From NCBI GenBank assembly GCA_947383685.1, contig CANDEE010000030.1, positions 1 to 21,281 of the forward strand: a stretch of DNA of 21,281 nucleotides. Direction: 5' to 3'. The notes under the pieces were generated by a model. It had not been told where the DNA came from and searched no databases. It saw only the letters and a program-made list of their open reading frames with translations. Below are positions 15,268-21,281 of this stretch, in pieces (positions within the stretch are counted from its first letter, which is position 1; each line of letters begins with the position of its first letter). A program made the position numbers and the translations under genes. The DNA is from an uncultured Pseudoflavonifractor sp. GTDB lineage: Bacteria > Bacillota > Clostridia > Oscillospirales > Oscillospiraceae.

Positions 15268-16503
15268 ATGAGTGAACTTCGCGGAGCATGTATCATCGGT
15301 CAGTCCGGCGGCCCTACCGCCGTCATCAATGCCAGCGCCCAGGGCGTTATCCAGACTGCTCTGAAACAGGGCTGCATCACCCAGGTGTTGGGCGCTGCCC
15401 ACGGTATCAAGGGCGTACTGGAGGATAAGCTGTACGATATGTCTAAGGAGGATCCCGCTGAGCTGGACATTATGAAGTATACCCCCTCCTCTGCCCTGGG
15501 TTCCTGCCGCTACAAGTTGGCTGACCCAGACAAGGACGACACCGACTATAAGCGTATTCTGGAAATCTTCAAGAAGCACAATGTCCGCTACTTCTTCTAT
15601 AATGGCGGCAATGACTCCATGGATACCTGCAACAAAATCAGCAAATATATGCAGAAGGTAGGCTATGAGTGCCGGGTCATGGGTGTGCCCAAGACCATTG
15701 ACAATGACCTGAATGGCACTGACCACTGCCCCGGCTTTGCCTCCGCTGCCAAGTATATCGCCACCTCCTGCGCCGAGGTTTGGCAGGACGCCCATGTCTA
15801 TGACACCGGTATGATTACCGTTGTGGAAATTATGGGCCGTCATGCCGGATGGCTGGCGGGTTCTGCCGCCTTGGCCTCTCTCACCGGCTGTGGTCCCGAC
15901 CTGATCTACCTGCCCGAGGTGGACTTCGACATGGAGCAGTTCCTGACCGATGTGAAGGCTATCTACGAAAAGACCGGCAAGTGCATGGTGGCTGTGTCCG
16001 AGGGCATCCACTACGCCGATGGTCGCTTTGTTTCTGAGGCGGAGACCTCCGCTACCGATGGCTTCGGTCACGCCCAGTTGGGTGGATTGGCCGCTCTGTT
16101 GGCCAACGCCGTGAAAAATGCTACCGGGGCCAAGGTCCGCGGTATCGAGCTGAGCCTGCTCCAGCGCTGTGGCTCCCATGTGGGTTCCAAAACCGACATT
16201 GAGGAGGCCTGGCTGGCCGGTTCTGCTGCCGTGGAAGCCGCCGTATCCGGCGTCACTGACAAGATGGTAGCTTTCAAGTGCTCCAGAGAGGGCGGCTATA
16301 AGTGCGAAACTGTCCTGGAGCCCCTGGACATCGTAGCCAATTTTGAGAAGAAGGTACCCCGTGAGTGGATCAACGCCGCGGGCAACGGCATTGAAAAGCC
16401 CTTCATTGATTATGTTTTACCCCTCATTCAGGGCGAGGCTGACGGTCCCAAGGAAAATTCTCTGCCCCGGTTTGCTAAGCTGAAAAAAATAATTGCAGAG
16501 TAA
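15268..16503 (+). CDS. pfp: Pyrophosphate-type 6-phosphofructokinase
   Basis: Phosphorylates fructose-6-phosphate, by motif with PPi as donor, in which case the step is reversible. The 411-residue length is typical of PPi-type enzymes and longer than ATP-type PfkA (about 320). Two diagnostic positions both point to PPi: Asp in YNGGNDSMDT (D116, where ATP enzymes have Gly in GGDGS/T), and Lys in PKTIDND (K142, usually Gly in ATP enzymes). Other landmarks are GQSGGPTAVINAS at the N-terminus and EIMGRHAGWLAG. AGGAGG precedes ATG 15268. Transcribed divergently from fba and convergently with the ATP-type pfkA. Biochemical donor use is an inference from these residues. Confidence 0.93.
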   Translation: MSELRGACIIGQSGGPTAVINASAQGVIQTALKQGCITQVLGAAHGIKGVLEDKLYDMSKEDPAELDIMKYTPSSALGSCRYKLADPDKDDTDYKRILEIFKKHNVRYFFYNGGNDSMDTCNKISKYMQKVGYECRVMGVPKTIDNDLNGTDHCPGFASAAKYIATSCAEVWQDAHVYDTGMITVVEIMGRHAGWLAGSAALASLTGCGPDLIYLPEVDFDMEQFLTDVKAIYEKTGKCMVAVSEGIHYADGRFVSEAETSATDGFGHAQLGGLAALLANAVKNATGAKVRGIELSLLQRCGSHVGSKTDIEEAWLAGSAAVEAAVSGVTDKMVAFKCSREGGYKCETVLEPLDIVANFEKKVPREWINAAGNGIEKPFIDYVLPLIQGEADGPKENSLPRFAKLKKIIAE

Positions 16504-16515
16504 AAAACTCCCGAT

Positions 16516-16555
16516 AAAAAAACTCCCCATCAAAATGGTGGGGAGTTTTTTTATC
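16516..16555 (+). terminator. Shared bidirectional terminator between pfp and pfkA
   Basis: A run of seven A, CTCCCC and a short extension (16516-16531) pair with 16537-16552 (GGGGAG and seven T). It is symmetrical in A and T runs, so it can end both pfp and the convergent pfkA transcript. Only 55 bases separate the two stop codons. Confidence 0.88.
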
Positions 16556-16558
16556 GTT

Positions 16559-17539
16559 TTATTGTCCTGCCAGCATCCGCATGACCCCATAGACATTCTG
16601 ATTGACGCCTTTGGTCATATTCAAGGCATCCTCGATGTCGTAATCCACATATTCATCGCCCCGCATTGCGACGATTCGATTAGTCTGCCCCCCAGCTAAA
16701 AGGCGGACAGCCTCATGGCCCATATAGGTCGCCACCACACGGTCCTTAGTAGTGGGCGCACCACCCCGTTGGACATGGCCCAAAATGGTAACGCGGGTAT
16801 CCACGGCAGTGGCCTCCGTGATTTTCCGGGCCACCTCGTAAGCGCCGCCTTCCACACCCTCCGCTACGATAATCATATAGTGAGTGATACCAGAAAGCCG
16901 GGCCTGTCGGATAGGCTCCAGCACATCCTCGTTAAAGTCAAGATTCTCCTCCGGCAGCAAAGCCACCGTAGCGCCCCCTGCCATGCCTACGTCCAGGGCC
17001 ACATATCCGGCGTGGCGGCCCATGACCTCCACCACCGAGCAGCGTTCGTGGGACTGCATCGTATCCCGCAACTTGTCGATACACTCCAAGGCTGTATTGC
17101 AGGCGGTGTCAAAGCCGATGGTGTAGCTGGTACAACCAATGTCATTATCAATGGTACAGGGAACCCCCACTACGGCAATGCCATGGCGGGATAGGGCTTG
17201 CAGCCCCCGGTATGTGCCATCGCCGCCCAAACCCACAATACCGTCCAAGCCCAGCAGCTTGCAAGTGTTCACTGCCTTCTGCTGACCAGCATCGGTTATA
17301 AACTCCTCGCTCCGGGCAGAGTAGAGCATCGTGCCGCCCCGGCGAAGCATGCCACTGACACTATCAAAGTCCATGGGCTTAAAATCGCCGTTGATTAGGC
17401 CATTAAACCCACGGCGAATACCCACACACTCAATCCCCATCTTCAAGCATGTCCGAACCACCGCCCGAACCGCGGCGTTCATACCGGGCGCGTCTCCCCC
17501 GCTTGTCAAAACGCCAATACGACGAACTGCGCTGTCCAT
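16559..17539 (-). CDS. pfkA: ATP-type 6-phosphofructokinase
   Basis: Phosphorylates fructose-6-phosphate to the 1,6-bisphosphate in glycolysis. The 326-residue length matches bacterial PfkA. Landmarks are GVLTSGGDAPGMNAAVRAVVR at the N-terminus (recognisable over the whole stretch), RRGGTMLYSAR, GLGGDGTYRG with Gly at the ATP-diagnostic position (G108), TIDNDI with the catalytic Asp pair, EVMGRHAGY, and LGHVQRGG near the C-terminus. The residue before TIDND is Cys (PCTIDND, C128) where E. coli PfkA has Gly. GGGAGGAAC precedes ATG 17539. It follows purB by 22 bases and is the last gene of the aminotransferase-purB-pfkA set. Confidence 0.96.
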   Translation of the reverse strand: MDSAVRRIGVLTSGGDAPGMNAAVRAVVRTCLKMGIECVGIRRGFNGLINGDFKPMDFDSVSGMLRRGGTMLYSARSEEFITDAGQQKAVNTCKLLGLDGIVGLGGDGTYRGLQALSRHGIAVVGVPCTIDNDIGCTSYTIGFDTACNTALECIDKLRDTMQSHERCSVVEVMGRHAGYVALDVGMAGGATVALLPEENLDFNEDVLEPIRQARLSGITHYMIIVAEGVEGGAYEVARKITEATAVDTRVTILGHVQRGGAPTTKDRVVATYMGHEAVRLLAGGQTNRIVAMRGDEYVDYDIEDALNMTKGVNQNVYGVMRMLAGQ

Positions 17540-17561
17540 ATGAGTGTTCCTCCCTTACCTT

Positions 17562-18998
17562 CTATACAGTTAGTTGACTGTTCTTCTGCTCCAGTGCGGC
17601 AGAATACCTATCCAAAACAGGCTGCACACAGGAACACAAAAATCCCTCTACCTGCTCCGGACAACGCCCGATGTATGCTTTCGGGTCCAAATGAGCGTCC
17701 AGTTCCTCCCTGGTCAGCCCAAAAGCGGGGTCTGCGGCAATTCGGTCCATCAAATCATTTGGCAATCCTAATTCCTTCACCGTATGCCCTGCCTCCAAAG
17801 AAAGCTGACGAATGCGTTCGTGGATAGCCTGGCGGTCTCCTCCCCGTTTCACCGCATCCATCATAATGTTTTCGGTGGCCATGAAGGGCAACTCCTCCCG
17901 AACGTGTCTGGCAATAACCTTTTCGTGAACCACCAATCCGGAGGCCACATTTGCATAAATGTTCAGAATGGCATCTACCGCCAAGAACGCCTCTGGCACA
18001 GAGAGCCGTTTATTTGCAGAATCATCCAAAGTCCGCTCAAGCCACTGGGTAGCGGCAGTGATAGCCGGATTCATAGCATCTGACAGCACATACCGGGCCA
18101 GGGCGCAAATGCGCTCACAACGCATGGGATTCCGCTTATAAGGCATAGCGGAGGAACCAATCTGATTTTTCTCAAAGGGCTCCTCTATCTCTTTTAGATG
18201 GCATAACAACCGCATATCGGTGGCAAATTTACTGGCTGACTGGGCAATACCGGCAAGGGTGGAGAGCACAGCCGCATCCACCTTTCGAGAATAGGTTTGG
18301 CCCGAAACAGGGACGACGCGGTCAAAACCCATCTCAGCGGCAATTTTTCCTTCCAGTGCTTCCACTTTTTTGTGGTCGCCGTTGAACAGTTCCAAAAAGC
18401 TGGCCTGGGTCCCGGTAGTACCCTTGGAGCCCAAAAGCGCCATATGGGAAACGCGGTACTCCACCTCGTCCAGGTCCATTAGCAAATCGTTCATCCATAG
18501 GGTAGCCCGTTTCCCTACTGTTACCAGCTGTGCAGGTTGAAAATGAGTAAATCCAAGGGTCGGCAAGCCCTTATGCTTGTCAGCAAACCCACCCAGATAG
18601 GCCAGGACCTTCACCAACTTATCCCGGATTAGGCACAGTCCTTCCCGCATCAAGATGATGTCTGTGTTATCTCCCACATAGCAGCTTGTTGCCCCCAGGT
18701 GGATGATGGGCATCGCCTTGGGACACTGTTCACCGTAGGCGTGAATATGGGCCATTACATCGTGACGAAGCTTTTCTTCCCAGCGTTTAGCGGCCTCATA
18801 ATTTACCTCGTCAGCGTGAGCCTCCAACTCCTTGACCTGCTCCTCCGTAACAGGCAGGCCAAGCTCCATCTCCCCTCGCGCCAGCGCTACCCACAGCTTG
18901 TGCCAGGTAGTAAACTTCTTGTCAGGAGAAAAGAGGTAGAGCATTTCCGGGCTTGCGTAGCGGGAAGATAAGGGGGACTCATATACATTCGTTGCCAT
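17562..18998 (-). CDS. purB: Adenylosuccinate lyase
   Basis: Removes fumarate from SAICAR and from adenylosuccinate, two steps of purine synthesis. The 478-residue protein carries the fumarase/aspartase-superfamily signature GSSAMPYKRNP (281-291, flexible loop with catalytic Ser), a catalytic His region TLGFTHFQPAQ (H152), and EEKLRHDVMAHIHAYG (75-89). Its length and the RHDVMAH-x-H-x-YG block resemble the longer, animal-like ADSL type (about 480) rather than the roughly 430-residue Bacillus PurB. GAGG-containing sequence precedes ATG 18998. The aminotransferase stop is 22 bases upstream, so the genes are co-transcribed. Fumarate from this enzyme can return to aspartate metabolism, a loose link with the upstream gene. 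Confidence 0.96.
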   Translation of the reverse strand: MATNVYESPLSSRYASPEMLYLFSPDKKFTTWHKLWVALARGEMELGLPVTEEQVKELEAHADEVNYEAAKRWEEKLRHDVMAHIHAYGEQCPKAMPIIHLGATSCYVGDNTDIILMREGLCLIRDKLVKVLAYLGGFADKHKGLPTLGFTHFQPAQLVTVGKRATLWMNDLLMDLDEVEYRVSHMALLGSKGTTGTQASFLELFNGDHKKVEALEGKIAAEMGFDRVVPVSGQTYSRKVDAAVLSTLAGIAQSASKFATDMRLLCHLKEIEEPFEKNQIGSSAMPYKRNPMRCERICALARYVLSDAMNPAITAATQWLERTLDDSANKRLSVPEAFLAVDAILNIYANVASGLVVHEKVIARHVREELPFMATENIMMDAVKRGGDRQAIHERIRQLSLEAGHTVKELGLPNDLMDRIAADPAFGLTREELDAHLDPKAYIGRCPEQVEGFLCSCVQPVLDRYSAALEQKNSQLTV

Positions 18999-19020
18999 CC
19001 TCGGCCCTCATTTCCTTGTC

Positions 19021-20211
19021 TTATTGTGCCAAAAACTTCTCCAGACGATCCAGGCCTTCCTTAATGTTCTCCATAGAGGCCGCATAGGACCAGCGGACAA
19101 AACCAGGGGCGCTAAATCCATCTCCAGGAACCAAAGCCACCAGTCCATGCTTCAGAAATGCAGTAGCAAAATCAGCATCGCTGTTGATTTTTTCACCGCA
19201 GATGGTCCTTCCGAGCTGTTCCTTTACATTGAGCATGATATAAAACGCGCCCTCAGGACGAATACAGCTTACACCCCTCATAGCATTAATGCGCTCCACC
19301 ATGTAATCCCGCCGGGCCTGAAATGCATCCCGCATAGCGTCAGTCTCCTCCTGAGGAGCTGTAAGCCCCCGGAGCGCCGCTTTTTGGGAAATCGAGCAGG
19401 GGGACCCTGTGGAATGGCTGATATAGTTAGACATGACTTTGGCAATATTGGGTTCTGCCAGCCCATAGCCAATGCGCCAGCCGGTCATGGCGTAAGACTT
19501 AGAAACTCCGTTGATAAGGATGGTCCGCTTTTTGACCTCCTCGCCCAAAGCCGCCACACTGGTAAAGGGCTTCCCATCGTAAACAAGGCCATAATATATC
19601 TCGTCAGAAATGATATAAAGGTCATGCCTGACACACACATCGGCAATGGCCTTGAGCTGAGCAGCATCATAAAGCATACCAGTGGGATTAGATGGGTTAT
19701 TGAGGATAATTGCTTTTGTCTTACTGGTAATGGCGGCCTCCAGCTTCTCTGGCAAAAGCTTGAAGTTTTCCTCCTCCGTAGCATCCACCAGTACAGGGAC
19801 ACCGCCCACCATGCGAATCAGCTCATAATAGCTGACCCAGGCCGGAGTTGGCAGAATCACTTCATCTCCTGGATTTACCAATATCCGGAGACTCAGGTAA
19901 ACAATATGCTTTGCGCCACTGGAAACAATAACCTGATTTGGCGTATACTCCACACCCAAATCAGACTTCATCCGGTCACAGACAGCCTGTTTCAAATCCA
20001 AGGCTCCCGAAGGCGGGGTGTAGCGGGTATAATTATCATGAATGGCCTGAATAGCGGCCTCTTTAATGGTATCAGGAGTATCAAAGTCCGGCTCACCTGC
20101 GGCAAAGCCAATGACATTCTGGCCCTCCGCTTTCATCTGTTTAAACAAAGTATCAATGGCCATTGTTGAGGACGGGTTAATCCCCATTGCAATAGAAGAA
20201 AGCTCTTTCAT
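19021..20211 (-). CDS. Class I PLP aminotransferase, aspartate-aminotransferase-like
   Basis: A 396-residue fold-type I aminotransferase close to B. subtilis AspB (subgroup I-gamma). Landmarks are GEPDFDTPD (39-47), YTPPSGALDLK, NNPSNPTG (171-178), SDEIYYGLVYDG (D203 contacts the PLP ring), the Schiff-base lysine in INGVSKSYAMTGWRIGYG (K238), and the C-terminal substrate-carboxylate arginine in FVRWSYA. It most likely interconverts aspartate and oxaloacetate with glutamate/2-oxoglutarate, though other amino acids are possible. The frame extends to ATG 20226, but GGAGGAG lies 7 bases before ATG 20211, so I use the latter; the upstream ATG overlaps the ribosome site. First gene of the aminotransferase-purB-pfkA transcript. 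Confidence 0.92.
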   Translation of the reverse strand: MKELSSIAMGINPSSTMAIDTLFKQMKAEGQNVIGFAAGEPDFDTPDTIKEAAIQAIHDNYTRYTPPSGALDLKQAVCDRMKSDLGVEYTPNQVIVSSGAKHIVYLSLRILVNPGDEVILPTPAWVSYYELIRMVGGVPVLVDATEEENFKLLPEKLEAAITSKTKAIILNNPSNPTGMLYDAAQLKAIADVCVRHDLYIISDEIYYGLVYDGKPFTSVAALGEEVKKRTILINGVSKSYAMTGWRIGYGLAEPNIAKVMSNYISHSTGSPCSISQKAALRGLTAPQEETDAMRDAFQARRDYMVERINAMRGVSCIRPEGAFYIMLNVKEQLGRTICGEKINSDADFATAFLKHGLVALVPGDGFSAPGFVRWSYAASMENIKEGLDRLEKFLAQ

Positions 20212-20252
20212 AGTGTACTCCTCCATTTGAAAACTGGTTTGGCTTTCATCAT

Positions 20253-20281
20253 ATTATAGGCAGGAACACAGAAAATTGCAA
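20253..20281 (-). promoter_or_regulatory. Sigma-A promoter for aminotransferase-purB-pfkA
   Basis: Minus-strand TTGCAA (20281-20276), exactly 17 bases, TATAAT (20258-20253). The start would be near 20246, about 35 bases before ATG 20211. No riboswitch or purine-box motif was recognised between it and the gene. Confidence 0.82.
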
Positions 20282-20515
20282 GTACCCGCCCCTCTGTTTT
20301 TCATAATTTTTCATTTTGTCACAGTTTCACTGGGTTTGAAGCCATTTTTTGGTCCAAACGACCATAACCTCATGCATCAAGTTAGGCACACAAATGCAAA
20401 ACCAATAACCAGCACCTCCTATTCTTATTCCGAAAAACGTTATATTGATTTACTCAAAATTTTCCGCTTTTCTTTTCCAGTATTCCTATTTTTCCTCGAA
20501 AAACAAATCCTAACA
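20282..20515. other. AT-rich intergenic stretch with no supported gene
   Basis: Part of a 351-base gene-free stretch (20212-20562) between the aminotransferase and zinc-ribbon genes, bounded by the promoter at 20253-20281 and the terminator at 20511-20545. I see no RNA gene or repeat. The one oddity is a perfect ribosome-site match AGGAGGTG on the minus strand (20420-20413), followed only by a few codons. An open plus-strand frame here starts inside the promoter and has no family character. Confidence 0.6.
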
Positions 20516-20545
20516 AAAAGGGAGACGCCTTTGCGTCTCCCTTTT
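20511..20545 (-). terminator. Intrinsic terminator of the zinc-ribbon gene
   Basis: Perfect 13-bp stem (20516-20528 with 20533-20545; core GGGAGACGC) with a four-base loop. On the minus strand the T run TTTTTGTTAG follows. It lies 17 bases beyond the zinc-ribbon stop. Confidence 0.88.
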
Positions 20546-20562
20546 GCTCACTAACTGAAATA

Positions 20563-20850
20563 TTAGCCCTGCTGCTCTTCCTCGCGCATTTTGGCAAAGC
20601 ACTCGCTACAGTACACGGGACGGTCAGACTTGGGTTCAAAGGGAACCTTCGCCTCGCCGCCGCAACGGGCACAGGTGGCAGTAAAATACTCCCGAGGACC
20701 ACGGGCAGCGGCCTTGCGGGCGTCACGGCAGGCTTTGCAGCGCTGGGGCTCGTTCTGAAAGCCACGCTCCGCATAGAACTCCTGCTCTCCGGCGGTGAAT
20801 ACGAACTCCTGTCCGCATTCTTTGCATACAAGCGTCTTGTCTTCGTACAT
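20563..20850 (-). CDS. Small zinc-ribbon protein with four CxxC pairs
   Basis: A 95-residue acidic/basic mixed protein with eight cysteines in four CxxC pairs: C9/C12, C38/C41, C60/C63 and C81/C84. The first half (DKTLVCKECGQEFVFTAGEQ, FYAERGF, RCKACR) matches the 'probable zinc-ribbon' (zf-trcl) family; the second half (CARCGGEAKVPFEP, PVYCSECF) is a CxxC-x17-CxxC zinc ribbon common in clostridial proteins. Two zinc ions are expected. Function is unknown; nucleic-acid binding is a guess. AGAGGG precedes the ATG. It lies 75 bases after the sigma-factor fragment in the same direction, with no terminator seen between, and ends at a strong terminator. Confidence 0.88.
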   Translation of the reverse strand: MYEDKTLVCKECGQEFVFTAGEQEFYAERGFQNEPQRCKACRDARKAAARGPREYFTATCARCGGEAKVPFEPKSDRPVYCSECFAKMREEEQQG

Positions 20851-20925
20851 GATTTTACCCTCTCTTTGCTTCTGGCCCAGGTCCCGGATGGATTCCGAAC
20901 GCGGCTGGACGGTTTAATATTGCGC

Positions 20926-21236
20926 TCAGCTTATGCTGATGTCGCCGGAAGTGAGGAATGGCGCAGCTTTGCGCCGGATGCGTTGGACGGCGTTATCTAC
21001 TGATTTCAGTGCTTTTCCTGTCTGTTGTGCGATTTCCTGACAGGAGAAACCGTCCAAATAGAGCTTCAAAACTGCCTTTTCAAAGTCAGAAAGCTTATCA
21101 TATAGCTTCTTCATCTGGCTTTCCCGGTCTTCCCTACCGATGAGTACATCTTCTGGGTCATCTAAGGGCAAAGGCGGTATATTATACGGGGTGCTATCAA
21201 ACTGAGGAGAATCCATAGAGACAGAACAATTCAATG
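20926..21236 (-). CDS. sigH: RNA polymerase sigma factor SigH-like, C-terminal fragment
   Basis: About 103 residues of genuine protein, the C-terminal part of a sigma-70-family factor. The region 4 helix-turn-helix reads LSDFEKAVLKLYLDGFSCQEIAQQTGK as a block, then KSVDNAVQRIRRK, closely resembling the SigH (sigma-30, early sporulation/transition) C-terminus, in which KS-[VI]-DNA-[VL]-QR-[VI] is characteristic. Regions 2 and 3 are missing because the contig ends. The open frame continues to 21270 (GTG), but its first 11 residues, MTGVQTCALPI, are translated adapter and must not be annotated. Another ECF-type factor is possible, but SigH fits best. Confidence 0.8.
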
Positions 21237-21281
21237 AGATCGGAAGAGCACACGTCTGAACTCCAGTCACTACCGAGGATC
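21237..21281 (+). other. Illumina TruSeq adapter and index (assembly artefact)
   Basis: AGATCGGAAGAGC begins at 21237 and the full 34-base TruSeq read-through adapter continues to 21270. It is followed by eight bases in the index position (TACCGAGG, 21271-21278) and ATC, the expected start of the next adapter part. This is not genomic DNA. Confidence 0.98.

Noticed and set aside
19024..20169. Long plus-strand open frame of 381 codons opposite the aminotransferase
   Set aside because: Antisense shadow of a gene with all catalytic motifs; no plausible domain or start site.
20276..20554. Plus-strand open frame of 92 codons in the gap upstream of the aminotransferase
   Set aside because: It starts inside the minus-strand promoter, runs into the terminator hairpin, has low-complexity Phe/Leu/Ser content from AT-rich DNA, and has no ribosome site or family resemblance.

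Overview
The window looks like chromosomal DNA of a spore-forming, low-to-mid GC clostridial Firmicute. The family Oscillospiraceae (Flavonifractor/Oscillibacter-like) is my best guess from protein flavour only. Supporting signs are near-consensus sigma-A promoters with 17-base spacers, AGGAGG-type ribosome binding sites, a T-box riboswitch, a SpoIID-domain protein and the C-terminal part of a SigH-like sigma factor. Almost everything is housekeeping. I saw no phage, insertion sequence, CRISPR array, tRNA or rRNA. The right end (21237-21281) is not biology: it is Illumina adapter plus index, so the sequence there is a contig end with unremoved read-through.

Layout. (1) 1-4103, minus: a SpoIID/SPOR secreted protein, queA, a stand-alone TfoX C-terminal-domain protein and tgt (cut by the left edge). 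The genes are tightly packed behind one promoter (4213-4241), giving an operon for queuosine tRNA modification. (2) 4299-7096, plus: asd-dapA-dapB, the aspartate-to-tetrahydrodipicolinate steps of lysine and peptidoglycan precursor synthesis, ended by a strong hairpin. (3) 7149-10776, minus: a tyrosine T-box leader drives an EamA-family transporter and tyrS, whose ends overlap. An AI-2E-family permease follows with its own apparent promoter. (4) 10783-13995, plus: a Spx/ArsC-like thiol protein, then glnS and a threonine-aldolase-like PLP enzyme. (5) 14148-16503: fba (minus) and a PPi-type phosphofructokinase (plus) diverge from interlocked promoters. (6) 16559-20281, minus: a class I aminotransferase, purB and an ATP-type phosphofructokinase behind one near-consensus promoter. 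(7) 20563-21236, minus: sigH (partial) followed by a small zinc-ribbon protein.

How the genes fit together. QueA and Tgt are consecutive enzymes in making queuosine in tRNA. Asd, DapA and DapB are consecutive in diaminopimelate synthesis. Fba and the two phosphofructokinases act around the fructose-6-phosphate/fructose-1,6-bisphosphate node. Both phosphofructokinase genes converge on one shared bidirectional terminator. The T-box carries a UAC (Tyr) specifier, which ties the EamA transporter to tyrosine-tRNA charging and is the most informative regulatory signal in the window.

I do not see a clear-cut new multi-gene system. The best leads are the Tyr T-box-controlled EamA transporter, the interlocked fba/pfp promoters, the paired PPi- and ATP-type phosphofructokinases, and the TfoX-C gene placed between queA and tgt.
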